A stretch of DNA of 6,564 nucleotides, from positions 1-6,564 of the forward strand of contig DAOUQA010000117.1 of assembly GCA_030625905.1 (NCBI GenBank). Direction: 5' to 3'. The notes beneath the pieces were generated by a model that searched no databases, was not told where the DNA came from, and saw nothing but the letters and a program-made list of their open reading frames with translations. This DNA comes from Kiritimatiellales bacterium. GTDB taxonomy: Bacteria; Verrucomicrobiota; Kiritimatiellia; Kiritimatiellales; Pontiellaceae. The translations under genes and the position numbers were made by a program. Positions 1-6,564 of this stretch are shown here, one piece after another; position 1 is the first letter of the stretch, and every line of letters begins with the position of its first letter.

Positions 1-879
1 CAGGATATTGCGCTGGTTGCCGTTTAGTTCGGACGACTTGCTCATTTCCTCGACAATCTCTTCGGTGGTTTCGTCGGGTGCATTAAGGCTGAAGCGTCCT
101 TCAAGGTAGGTGCGCAGGATCACCGATAGCTCGGTGTAGAAGGGGTTGCATTCGTCCTTTTCAAGCAGGCCTTTTCCCATGAGTTCTTCCAATGCCTGAA
201 GGGCGCGGATGTACGGCGGAATCGGTGGTGGCTTTGGGATGATGGTTTCGCGGTGCTTCCAAAGTTTAGAAGTAATCCATCCAACCAGGAAGGCGGCCGC
301 GGCGCTGCCAAGCACGATCCAGATCCAGCGCGGAATGCGGCCGGGCAGCTTTTGCATCGGCTTGATGTCGTCGATTTTGGAAGAGGCATCTGCCCCAAGC
401 GAAGTCTCAACGTTCAGAACAACTCCCGGGAAGTTGGTTGAAAAGGTCTGGTCGCCAATCACGCAGGAAATGGTGCCGGTGGAGGCGAGGTGTTCCCCAA
501 GGCGGAACGAGGTGAGGGAATAGCGGGTTTCGGACTGGCTTAGACCATCTTCGCGCGGCACGTCTTTCCAGTTGCGCTTAAGCAGAACGACATCCTTCTC
601 CCGTCCAATCTCCGGAAGTTTCAGCGTTCCGTTGGTCGGGAAGTAGGCCGTAACGATCAGCTCAACCGGGTCGCCTACTTGAATGGTCTCGCGATCAATC
701 GAATAGTCAACCGTCAGTCGGTCTGTCGGGATGACGTTCTCTTCCTCCGGTGTGCAACCGACCAAAACCAGCAGAATTAAGATCCACAGATTACGCAGAT
801 GGGCACAGATTTTCTTTCGACTCACCGAATCTGTGGGAATCTGTGAAATCTGTGGATGAAATGGGTTTCGGTTTTGCAT
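1..879 (-). CDS. BatD-like lipoprotein with internal membrane anchor (3' end outside window)
   Basis: The frame is open for 293 codons from ATG 879-877 to the left edge, so the C-terminus is missing. A basic stretch (RKK, residues 21-23) leads into a hydrophobic segment ending in the lipobox LVGC, with the lipidated cysteine at about residue 42. An extracytoplasmic beta-rich region follows (about 45-160), then a membrane segment (about 185-203, WIWIVLG...) and a Pro-rich linker. After that comes a helical domain (about 220-293, with FYTELSVILRTYLEGRF) like the one after the membrane span in BatD/DUF4381-type proteins. Such proteins work with MoxR ATPases and VWA proteins in the cell envelope; the exact role is unknown. 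ATG 879 lies 8 nt after the DUF58 stop. GTG 825 is an alternative start that gives a more normal signal peptide (cysteine at residue 24). Neither start has a clear Shine-Dalgarno sequence. Most residues from about 8 to 33 are encoded by a dispersed palindromic repeat. Assignment to the BatD-like group rests on context and layout. Confidence 0.82.
   Translation of the reverse strand, partial: MQNRNPFHPQISQIPTDSVSRKKICAHLRNLWILILLVLVGCTPEEENVIPTDRLTVDYSIDRETIQVGDPVELIVTAYFPTNGTLKLPEIGREKDVVLLKRNWKDVPREDGLSQSETRYSLTSFRLGEHLASTGTISCVIGDQTFSTNFPGVVLNVETSLGADASSKIDDIKPMQKLPGRIPRWIWIVLGSAAAAFLVGWITSKLWKHRETIIPKPPPIPPYIRALQALEELMGKGLLEKDECNPFYTELSVILRTYLEGRFSLNAPDETTEEIVEEMSKSSELNGNQRNIL
782..857. 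repeat. Imperfect palindrome, CACAGATT type
   Basis: Arms 782-811 and 828-857 are inverted copies matching at 25 of 30 positions, around a 16-nt loop. Each arm holds three loose iterations of a motif of about 9 nt (CACAGATT-like). It lies in the 5' end of the lipoprotein reading frame, just after the DUF58 gene. RNA from either strand could fold into a long hairpin. No T-run follows, so it is not a standard terminator. Confidence 0.88.
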
Positions 880-887
880 GCGTGATT

Positions 888-1813
<926 letters not shown>

Positions 1814-1817
<4 letters not shown>

Positions 1818-2167
1818 CGGTTATCCTGTGCGGTTTTTCTGGATGCGGTCATGATTGCAGTCAGTTCATTCGCCTCTTTTAGCAGTGCGTCTACTTTAGA
1901 AGAGGGAAGCATTTCACCTTCAATAATTAACTCCATCCAAAAACAGCATTCATCGGACTCTTCAATAACGGTTCCCATCTTAGCGATAAACTCAGCTCGG
2001 GATCGTCCTCGGCAACTTGCGCGATAATTGGCGGCGACTGATGTTCCTGCACGCGCCAGTTGATTTTGGATAACGCGAGCTTCTGTGGTCTTTGGAAGCG
2101 CTGCAGTCAATTTTAGTATCCGCAATGCAAACTGCTTTGTTCGCTTCTTTAATTCATCTTGATCCAT
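1814..2167 (-). CDS. Four-helix-bundle protein (23S rRNA intervening-sequence / S23 family)
   Basis: The 117-residue protein matches the family in length and in its signature: ALPKTTEARVI (residues 23-33), RAGTSVAANYRAS (39-51), then RSRAEFIAKMG (55-65) and the conserved helix around FWMELI (76-81). Members form small all-helical bundles, some as pentameric rings. Some are encoded inside 23S rRNA intervening sequences, and the Avd accessory protein of diversity-generating retroelements has a related fold. Their cellular role is mostly unknown; nucleic-acid binding is suspected. The start ATG 2167-2165 has a good AGGAG site 5 nt upstream. The stop TGA overlaps the DUF58 start codon. The gene is flanked on both sides by inverted GCCGATT-type repeats, and no reverse transcriptase or rRNA is visible nearby. 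It is probably an insertion into the MoxR operon. Confidence 0.93.
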
Positions 2168-2172
2168 AAAGG

Positions 2173-2177
2173 CTCCT
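2173..2177 (-). promoter_or_regulatory. Ribosome binding site of the four-helix-bundle gene
   Basis: The minus strand reads AGGAG five nt before ATG 2167. The cassette gene therefore has its own translation signal, whereas DUF58 downstream depends on the ATGA overlap. Confidence 0.75.
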
Positions 2178-2193
2178 GCATGCCATAGGTATT

Positions 2194-2225
2194 AAATCGG
2201 CAATCATCAATCGGAAATCGGCAAT
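2194..2225. repeat. GCCGATT-type repeat, right inverted repeat of cassette
   Basis: The plus strand carries AATCGGCAATC, then AATCGG, then AATCGGCAAT: degenerate heptamer units in the opposite orientation to 1776-1807. It begins 3 nt beyond the MoxR stop codon (TAA 2231-2229). It is less regular than the left copy, which suggests older or non-expanded units. Confidence 0.85.
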
Positions 2226-2228
2226 GTC

Positions 2229-3215
2229 TTACGGGACGGGGATTTCGGACAGGATTTTTTCGATCAGGTCTTCGCTCGTTAACTCCTCGGCCTCGGCTTC
2301 GTAGGAAACGATGATGCGGTGGCGCAGCACGTCGGGCGCAATGGACTTGATGTCCTGCGGGGTGACGTAGCCGCGACCCTGCATGAAGGCGTGGGCGCGG
2401 GCACCCATGGTGAGGTAGATGGTTGCGCGCGGCGAGGCGCCGTATTGCAGGTAGTCCTTGATGTCGAGGTTGTACTTCTCCGGCTCGCGGGTGGCGAAGA
2501 CGATGCCGAGGATGTAGTCCTTGATCTTTTCGTCGATGTAGATTTCATCGATGATCTCGCGCGCCTTGAGGATTTCGTCGGGGTGCAGCACGGCGTTGAC
2601 AGGGATCTCGGTATTGGAGTGCGCCATGCGGTCGAGGATGCGGCGCTCCTCTTCAATCGTTGGATAGCCGACCTTGAGCTTAAGCATGAAACGGTCGACC
2701 TGGGCCTCGGGCAGGGGATAGGTACCTTCCTGCTCGATCGGGTTTTCGGTGGCCATTACGAGGAATGGTGTGGGGAGTTTATGGGTTTTATCGCCGATGG
2801 TGACCTGCCGCTCCTGCATGGCTTCAAGCAGCGCGCTCTGCACCTTGGCGGGCGCGCGGTTGATTTCGTCGGCCAGGATGACGTTGGCAAAGACGGGCCC
2901 TTTCTTGATGATGAAGTCGCCGTCCTTTTGGTTGTAGATCAAGGTGCCGACGAGGTCGGCGGGAAGCAGGTCGGGGGTGAACTGGATGCGCTGGAACGAG
3001 TTGTCGAGCGCGGAGGCCAGCGTTTTGATCGTCAGGGTCTTCGCGAGCCCCGGCACACCTTCGAGCAGGACGTGCCCGTTGCTTAGCATGCCGATGATCA
3101 ACCGGTCGATCAGGTATTCCTGCCCGACAATCACCTTCGCGATTTCGGCTTTCAGGGTGGGGACGAATGCGCTTTGTTCGCGCACCTTCTGGTTGATGAC
3201 TTCGATTCCTGCCAT
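2229..3215 (-). CDS. moxR: MoxR-family AAA+ ATPase
   Basis: This complete 328-residue protein has all MoxR landmarks: Walker A GVPGLAKT (residues 53-60), Walker B VILADEINRA (112-121), sensor-1 region ATENPIEQEGTYPLPEAQVDRF starting at 155, and sensor-2 SPRA (261-264). Its C-terminal lid domain ends in a conserved APDVLRHRI stretch. MoxR ATPases are cytoplasmic hexameric chaperone-like enzymes that act on VWA-domain partners; in Bacteroides-type operons they accompany BatA/B/D proteins and affect envelope stress tolerance. The start ATG 3215-3213 is preceded by AAGGAG at 7 nt. It is the first gene of the leftward operon, after a 201-bp gap from trmL. The operon relation to DUF58 is the classic one, interrupted here by the four-helix-bundle cassette. 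The symbol is a family name and does not imply strict orthology. Confidence 0.96.
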   Translation of the reverse strand: MAGIEVINQKVREQSAFVPTLKAEIAKVIVGQEYLIDRLIIGMLSNGHVLLEGVPGLAKTLTIKTLASALDNSFQRIQFTPDLLPADLVGTLIYNQKDGDFIIKKGPVFANVILADEINRAPAKVQSALLEAMQERQVTIGDKTHKLPTPFLVMATENPIEQEGTYPLPEAQVDRFMLKLKVGYPTIEEERRILDRMAHSNTEIPVNAVLHPDEILKAREIIDEIYIDEKIKDYILGIVFATREPEKYNLDIKDYLQYGASPRATIYLTMGARAHAFMQGRGYVTPQDIKSIAPDVLRHRIIVSYEAEAEELTSEDLIEKILSEIPVP

Positions 3216-3222
3216 TCACTTG

Positions 3223-3228
3223 CTCCTT
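3223..3228 (-). promoter_or_regulatory. Ribosome binding site of the MoxR gene
   Basis: The minus strand reads AAGGAG 7 nt before ATG 3215. This settles the start against an overlapping out-of-frame ATG at 3219. Confidence 0.85.
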
Positions 3229-3243
3229 TTAAGAATTGATACA

Positions 3244-3265
3244 GTTAGTGACTACAAAAACTAAC
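3244..3265. promoter_or_regulatory. Small inverted repeat in the MoxR leader
   Basis: GTTAGT (3244-3249) and ACTAAC (3260-3265) are perfect 6-bp inverted arms around a 10-nt loop, about 30 nt upstream of the MoxR start. This could be an operator half-site pair, an RNA hairpin in the leader, or chance. I see no convincing -35/-10 pair in this leader. Confidence 0.25.
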
Positions 3266-3282
3266 CCGTGTTCAAAAAAATG

Positions 3283-3310
3283 TGTATTGCATACTACGTA
3301 TTTCGTATTG
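3283..3310. repeat. Degenerate AATACG-type short repeat
   Basis: On the minus strand the motif AATACG recurs with spacers (CAATACGAAATACG, then TATGCAATAC). The style resembles the GGCAATC heptamer at 1776. It abuts the large palindrome at 3314 and lies in the MoxR upstream region. Confidence 0.5.
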
Positions 3311-3313
3311 CCG

Positions 3314-3392
3314 TGGAGGGCGACGCTCCGTCGGAGCCCTGTTCCTCTCAGGCATCTGGTTTTCCGGGGCTCCGCCGGAGCGTCGCCCTCCA
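3314..3392. repeat. Near-perfect GC-rich palindrome, GGCGACGCTCCG type
   Basis: Arms 3314-3339 and 3367-3392 are inverted copies matching at 25 of 26 positions, with a 27-nt loop. Each arm also holds its own internal palindrome (GCTCCGTCGGAGC in the left arm), so cruciform or multi-hairpin folding is possible. It fills the gap between trmL and the MoxR gene, both on the minus strand. No T-run follows on either strand. It looks like a dispersed repetitive element, although it could protect or end the trmL transcript. Confidence 0.92.
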
Positions 3393-3416
3393 TGCATCAT
3401 TCGCGGTTTCATTTGT

Positions 3417-3941
3417 TTAGTGGTTAATCTGTCGCAACGCCTCGTAAAGCACAATAGCGGCACAATTTGACAAATTCAGTGACCGCACGCAATCGAGTTT
3501 GATCGGGATGTTGCAGACGTGTTCCGGATGCGCCGCCAGCAGGGCGTCAGGCAGTCCGAGCGTTTCGTTCCCGAAGATAAGATAGTCGCCCGGTGCGTAG
3601 TCGACTGCTGAATAGCCTTGGTTTCCAGCCGTGCTAAAGAAATATTTTTGGCCGCCCGGATTTTGCTCGAAGAAGGTTTCAATGTCGGGATAGGTATGGA
3701 GCTGAACCGAATCCCAATAATCGAGCCCCGCGCGGCGCAACCGCTTTTCGGAGAGATCGAAGCTGAGCGGCTCTACAAGATGCAGCACGGTGCCGGTTGC
3801 TGCGCAGAGCCGCGAGATGTTTCCGGTGTTCGGAGGGATTGACGGTTCAACCAAGACAATGTTGAGTGGAATGTTTGGCCACTGAAAATCCAGTTCCACC
3901 CGCTTGCGCTCCGAATGCCGCATCTGTTCGTTCTTTTTCAT
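3417..3941 (-). CDS. trmL: tRNA (cytidine(34)-2'-O)-methyltransferase TrmL (SPOUT family)
   Basis: TrmL 2'-O-methylates the wobble base of certain tRNA-Leu species using S-adenosylmethionine, acting as a cytoplasmic dimer. The 174-residue protein shows the three SpoU motifs: PPNTGNISRLCAATG (residues 36-50), LIFGNETLGLP (121-131) and IPIKLDCVRSLNLSNCAAIV (145-164), the last two forming the trefoil-knot cofactor site. The NIVLVEPSIPPNTGN opening is typical of the TrmL branch. The knot domain starts near residue 25, so there is an extra charged N-terminus of about 20 residues. Either this is real or translation begins further in, for example at M7. ATG 3941-3939 has no Shine-Dalgarno sequence. 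The gene is divergent from aroB and ends 25 nt before the large palindrome. Another SpoU-type tRNA or rRNA methyltransferase is a less likely reading. Confidence 0.91.
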   Translation of the reverse strand: MKKNEQMRHSERKRVELDFQWPNIPLNIVLVEPSIPPNTGNISRLCAATGTVLHLVEPLSFDLSEKRLRRAGLDYWDSVQLHTYPDIETFFEQNPGGQKYFFSTAGNQGYSAVDYAPGDYLIFGNETLGLPDALLAAHPEHVCNIPIKLDCVRSLNLSNCAAIVLYEALRQINH

Positions 3942-3950
3942 GGATGGCGG

Positions 3951-3981
3951 AGGATATCAGAGTGCAGGGGTAGACTGTAAA
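3951..3981 (-). promoter_or_regulatory. Possible trmL promoter
   Basis: On the minus strand TTTACA (3981-3976) resembles a -35 box. A weak -10 follows: TATCCT (3956-3951, 19-nt spacer) or GATATC (3958-3953, 17-nt spacer). The start codon comes only about 9-11 nt later, which implies a very short or absent leader. This is a sequence-likeness call only. Confidence 0.35.
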
Positions 3982-3982
3982 T

Positions 3983-3997
3983 AAAACGGTCCGTTTT
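3983..3997. promoter_or_regulatory. 15-nt palindrome in the divergent promoter region
   Basis: AAAACGG and CCGTTTT flank a single central T, a perfect odd-length palindrome just upstream of the trmL -35-like box and within the trmL/aroB gap. It could be an operator for a dimeric regulator. The loop is too tight for a stable terminator and no gene reads into it. Confidence 0.3.
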
Positions 3998-4067
3998 TTC
4001 TTCGATCCTCATGCCGCCAACTCCTGAATAAACCGTTCTTTTGCGGTTCCTTAATTATTCTTTTTGG

Positions 4068-4097
4068 TTGACTTGTCCCCCGGCGAGCCTCTACACA
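4068..4097 (+). promoter_or_regulatory. Likely aroB promoter
   Basis: TTGACT (4068-4073) is a good -35 match. TACACA (4092-4097) is a weak -10 after an 18-nt spacer. Transcription would begin about 4103-4106, directly at the aroB ATG (4107), suggesting a leaderless or nearly leaderless mRNA. This fits the absence of a Shine-Dalgarno sequence. Confidence 0.45.
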
Positions 4098-4106
4098 CTT
4101 CGGGCT

Positions 4107-5192
4107 ATGTTATGCGACGTACCAGTAACTCTCGGTGAGCGCTCCTACAATATCCACATTGGGGCGGGTGTTTTGGGTCGGCTTGGCGCACTTTGTGCCG
4201 AGACGGGTCTGAAGGGAAAATGTTTGGTCATTACCGATGAAAACGTGGGTGGACACTATGCCCAGACGGTGCTCCAGTCGTTGGAAACCGCGGGTTTCAC
4301 GGCTAGTCTGGCGACGCTCCCGCCGGGTGAGCAGACCAAGTGCGGCGACCGGGTATTCGAGCTGTACAGCCGTTGCATCGAGTGCGGACTCGATCGATAT
4401 TCGTTCATTGTCGCGCTTGGCGGCGGGGTGGTCGGCGATCTGGCCGGCTATGTGGCCGCCACCTATTTAAGGGGGATCCCGTTTGTGCAGGTTCCGACCT
4501 CGCTGCTGGCGATGGTCGACAGCTCCGTCGGCGGAAAGACCGGCATAAACCTGCCCGAGGGTAAAAACCTCGTCGGTGCGTTCTACCAGCCCCGACTCGT
4601 GCTGGCCGACCTCCAGACGTTGGAAACCCTGCCGGAGCGCGAATACCGCGCCGGCCTGGCGGAGGTCGTTAAATACGGCATTATCTATGACGCGCCGTTT
4701 TTCCAAACCCTGGAAGAAAACATTGAAGAACTTCCAAATGTTGGAAACATCGAACTGCTCGCCAAGGTGGTTGGGCGCTGCTGCGAAATCAAGGCCGATG
4801 TCGTTGCGCAGGATGAGCGCGAGGGCGGCTTGCGCGCTATACTCAACTTTGGACACACCGTTGGCCACGCCGTTGAAAAGGTCGCGGGCTACGGCGAATA
4901 TGTCCATGGCGAGGCCGTGGCCATCGGTTCCGCTTTTGCCGCCCGCGCATCGGTTGAGCTGACCGGGCTTCCGCAAGACGACTGCGGCCGGATCGAAACC
5001 ATTTTCCACGCACTGGAACTTCCGGTGAATGCGCCGGGCTGCAACTGGCCAGATCTGCGCGCCGCGCTGTCGGTCGATAAGAAAACCGTCGGCGGCATGC
5101 CGAAATTTGTCCTCGTTTCCGAAATCGGAAAATCGAGCATCGGCAACGAAATCCCCGAAGCCCTCATGGAACGTATTTGGAACAATTTATAA
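4107..5192 (+). CDS. aroB: 3-dehydroquinate synthase
   Basis: This enzyme converts DAHP to 3-dehydroquinate, the second step of the shikimate pathway to aromatic amino acids; it is cytoplasmic and uses NAD+ and a divalent metal. The 361-residue length is typical. Landmarks are LPPGEQTK (71-78), the NAD-binding loop GGGVVGDLAGYVAATYLRG (105-123), VPTSLLAMVDSSVGGKTGIN (129-148) and NLVGAFYQP (154-162). The metal ligands are E186 (GLAEVVKYG), H250 (NFGHTVGH) and H267 (HGEAVAIG). All expected catalytic residues that I can place are present. I chose ATG 4107 because family homology starts at DVPVTLGERSYNI. The frame extends up to TTG 4041, but that stretch overlaps the -35 box and looks non-coding. 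No Shine-Dalgarno is visible. dprA follows after a palindromic repeat. Confidence 0.97.
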   Translation: MLCDVPVTLGERSYNIHIGAGVLGRLGALCAETGLKGKCLVITDENVGGHYAQTVLQSLETAGFTASLATLPPGEQTKCGDRVFELYSRCIECGLDRYSFIVALGGGVVGDLAGYVAATYLRGIPFVQVPTSLLAMVDSSVGGKTGINLPEGKNLVGAFYQPRLVLADLQTLETLPEREYRAGLAEVVKYGIIYDAPFFQTLEENIEELPNVGNIELLAKVVGRCCEIKADVVAQDEREGGLRAILNFGHTVGHAVEKVAGYGEYVHGEAVAIGSAFAARASVELTGLPQDDCGRIETIFHALELPVNAPGCNWPDLRAALSVDKKTVGGMPKFVLVSEIGKSSIGNEIPEALMERIWNNL

Positions 5193-5205
5193 ACCACGGA
5201 ATTTG

Positions 5206-5276
5206 AACCACGAAATACACTAAATACACGAAAAGGATCAGGAATGGCTTTCGTGTGGTTCGTGTATTTCGTGGTT
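5206..5276. repeat. Imperfect palindrome, CACGAAATA type
   Basis: Arms 5206-5233 and 5249-5276 are inverted copies matching at 25 of 28 positions, with a 15-nt loop. Each arm is built from a 9-nt unit (CACGAAATA, CACTAAATA, CACGAAA). An extra partial unit (ACCACGGAA) sits at 5193-5201, directly after the aroB stop. The right arm ends 10 nt before the dprA start codon, so a hairpin would crowd the dprA initiation site. Confidence 0.92.
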
Positions 5277-5286
5277 GATTTAAATA

Positions 5287-6414
5287 ATGCAGGATCGAGA
5301 AGCATATATCGTTTTGAACATGATCGAGGGGCTGGGACCCGTGAGCGTCCGGCGCCTGATCGATACGCTTGGTTCGCCCAAGGCGATTCTCGAGGCCGAC
5401 CGCGAAACACTGATGGAGGCGCGCGGCGTCGGCGAAAAGCTGGCACTCAAGATTATCACCCAGCGCGATGGCATCGACGCCGCAGAGGAAATTGAAAAGG
5501 CCACCGAAATCGGTGTGCGGATTGTCACTCCGGTCGATGACGAATATCCGGATGCACTCAAGGCGATTCACGACCCGCCACTGGCGCTGTATGTTCTCGG
5601 GCGGCTTCTTCCGGCGGATGCCAAGGCGATCGGTATTGTTGGCTCGCGCTCAACCTCGCACTATGGCCTTTCAGCGGCCGACCGTCTGGCCTACCAGTTG
5701 GGGAAGATCGGTTTCACGGTGGTCAGTGGGTTGGCTCGTGGAACGGATACGGCGGCGCACAGCGGGGCATTGAAAAGCGGCGGACGAACCATTGCGGTTT
5801 TGGGCGGTGCGCTCGATTGCCTCTATCCGCCCGAAAATGCGGAGTTGGCCAAAAAGATCTCCAGAAGCGGCGCAGTGATCAGCGAATATTGCATGGGGAG
5901 GCAGGCCGACCGCATGACGTTCCCGTACCGCAACCGCATCATCAGCGGTCTCAGTATGGGCGTGTTGCTGACCGAGTCAGCCCTGAAAGGCGGCTCAATG
6001 CATACCGCCGAGGCGGCGATGGAGCAGGGGCGCACGGTGTTTGCCCTGCCGGGGCGGATCGATACCCCCGGCGCGCGCGGCCCGCACATGCTGATCAAGA
6101 ACGGCGCAAAGCTGGTGGAGCGCATCGATGATATTTTGGAGGAGTATGAATTTTTGATTCCGCCGGCGGAGCTGGAAGCCCCGCAGGACGAAGCGGCGGC
6201 GCGGCCCAATGTTCCGCTCTCGGAAGAGGAATCGAAGATTGTGGAGGCCTTGTGGCAGGAGCCGCTCGATACCGACTCGCTTGCGCGGACGGTCGGCCTG
6301 AAAAGCCACGAACTCAGTAGTTTATTATTAGGATTGGAAATGAAGCGGGTGGTCAGGATGCTGCCCGGCCGGATGGTCGAACTCGCAGAGGACTTGCGGG
6401 GGATGAGAGGTTAA
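5287..6414 (+). CDS. dprA: DNA-processing protein DprA (Smf)
   Basis: DprA binds incoming single-stranded DNA in the cytoplasm and loads RecA during natural transformation; it is also widespread in bacteria not known to be competent. The 375-residue protein has an N-terminal helix-hairpin-helix/SAM-like region (about 1-65, GLGPVSVRRL and GVGEKLALKI). A Rossmann-type core follows, with IVGSRSTSHYG (117-127), SGLARGTDTAAHSGAL (147-162), FPYRNRIISGLS (212-223) and ALPGRIDTPGARG (253-265). The C-terminus forms a winged-helix domain (about 310-368, ending near LEMKRVVRMLPGRMVEL). The start ATG 5287 agrees with the usual DprA opening (EAYIVLNMIEGLGP). No Shine-Dalgarno is visible, because the upstream 80 nt are occupied by the palindromic repeat. 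topA follows, a frequent neighbour of dprA. Confidence 0.96.
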   Translation: MQDREAYIVLNMIEGLGPVSVRRLIDTLGSPKAILEADRETLMEARGVGEKLALKIITQRDGIDAAEEIEKATEIGVRIVTPVDDEYPDALKAIHDPPLALYVLGRLLPADAKAIGIVGSRSTSHYGLSAADRLAYQLGKIGFTVVSGLARGTDTAAHSGALKSGGRTIAVLGGALDCLYPPENAELAKKISRSGAVISEYCMGRQADRMTFPYRNRIISGLSMGVLLTESALKGGSMHTAEAAMEQGRTVFALPGRIDTPGARGPHMLIKNGAKLVERIDDILEEYEFLIPPAELEAPQDEAAARPNVPLSEEESKIVEALWQEPLDTDSLARTVGLKSHELSSLLLGLEMKRVVRMLPGRMVELAEDLRGMRG

Positions 6415-6484
6415 ACACGAAGACACAAAGGACACGAAGACGGGTTTCTATTATAAGAATAGCAACTTAGTGCCTTAGTGTTTA
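6412..6484. repeat. Imperfect palindrome, CACGAAGA type
   Basis: Arms 6412-6430 and 6466-6484 are inverted copies matching at 16 of 19 positions. The loop is 35 nt and itself contains a small CTATT/AATAG hairpin. The left side iterates CACGAAGA, CACAAAGGA, CACGAAGA. The left arm begins with the dprA stop codon TAA (6412-6414). It lies between dprA and topA with no T-run after it, so termination is doubtful. Confidence 0.8.
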
Positions 6485-6492
6485 GAACCAGT

Positions 6493-6501
6493 AAGGAAGA
6501 G
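6493..6501 (+). promoter_or_regulatory. Ribosome binding site of topA
   Basis: AAGGAAGAG (6493-6501) precedes the ATG at 6505, with the AAGGA core 7 nt upstream. It is the only clear Shine-Dalgarno sequence on the plus strand of this window. Confidence 0.75.
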
Positions 6502-6504
6502 CAA

Positions 6505-6564
6505 ATGAGTAAGAATCTAGTGATTGTGGAGTCGCCGGCAAAGGCGAAGAAAATCAACAAGTTC
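6505..6564 (+). CDS. topA: DNA topoisomerase I, N-terminus only
   Basis: The first 20 codons are present before the window ends. The opening LVIVESPAKAKKINKF is the highly conserved start of the TOPRIM domain of type IA topoisomerase I, with the catalytic/metal-site glutamate at E9 and the SPAKA loop. The enzyme relaxes negative supercoils by a single-strand passage mechanism in the nucleoid. The start is fixed by the Shine-Dalgarno AAGGAAGAG. Its position just after dprA matches a common bacterial gene order. Topoisomerase III (TopB) also has a TOPRIM start but normally lacks this exact VESPAKAK form. Confidence 0.93.
   Translation, partial: MSKNLVIVESPAKAKKINKF

Noticed and set aside
2319..3086. 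Long plus-strand open frame opposite the MoxR gene (255 codons)
   Set aside because: It lies entirely antisense to a gene with all MoxR motifs. Its composition (Val/Asp/Gly-rich) is what reverse reading of GC-rich coding DNA produces.
3314..3392. Intrinsic terminator for trmL
   Set aside because: The stem is strong, but no T-run follows on the minus strand (it continues ACGGCAATACG) and the loop is long. A repeat element fits better.
3417..3941. General rRNA methyltransferase (RlmB/TrmH type)
   Set aside because: The short length and lack of a separate N-terminal substrate-binding domain, plus the NIVLVEPSIPPNTGN opening, favour TrmL.
4041..4106. Upstream TTG start for aroB (22 extra residues)
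   Set aside because: The stretch overlaps a -35 box, has no Shine-Dalgarno, and precedes the point where AroB homology begins.
4467..5009. 180-codon minus-strand frame opposite aroB
   Set aside because: It mirrors a fully conserved aroB and shows no recognisable motif or start signal.

Overview
The window holds eight protein genes and an unusual density of dispersed repeats. The DNA is fairly GC-rich. Gene content (shikimate, competence, topoisomerase and MoxR/VWA genes), four-helix-bundle proteins and several palindromic repeat families suggest a Gram-negative bacterium, most likely of the PVC group (Verrucomicrobiota/Kiritimatiellota). That placement is inferred from general appearance; no rRNA or other marker is present to prove it.

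Left half (minus strand, about 3215 down to 1): a MoxR/BatD-type operon. It encodes a MoxR-family AAA+ ATPase, a small four-helix-bundle protein, a DUF58 protein with a VWA-like fold, and a BatD-like lipoprotein that runs off the left edge. The four-helix-bundle gene is the odd member. It sits in a roughly 450-bp block (1776-2225) bounded by inverted repeats of an ATTGCCG heptamer. The left repeat lies inside the DUF58 coding sequence, and the block supplies the DUF58 start codon through an ATGA overlap. This is the best candidate for something new here. It looks like the layout of a 23S rRNA intervening sequence (terminal stem plus S23-like ORF), but placed in a protein operon.

Middle (3417-4107): trmL (tRNA wobble 2'-O-methyltransferase) on the minus strand, divergent from aroB (3-dehydroquinate synthase) on the plus strand. 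The short shared promoter region has -10-like boxes very close to both start codons.

Right half (plus strand, 4107-6564): aroB, dprA (DNA-uptake and recombination mediator), and the first 20 codons of topA (DNA topoisomerase I). dprA next to topA is a common bacterial arrangement.

Repeats: nearly every same-strand gene junction carries a different imperfect palindrome: 782-857 (CACAGATT type), 1776/2225 (GCCGATT type), 3314-3392 (GGCGACGCTCCG type), 5206-5276 (CACGAAATA type) and 6412-6484 (CACGAAGA type). Two of them reach into coding sequence and appear to have been absorbed as new N-termini.
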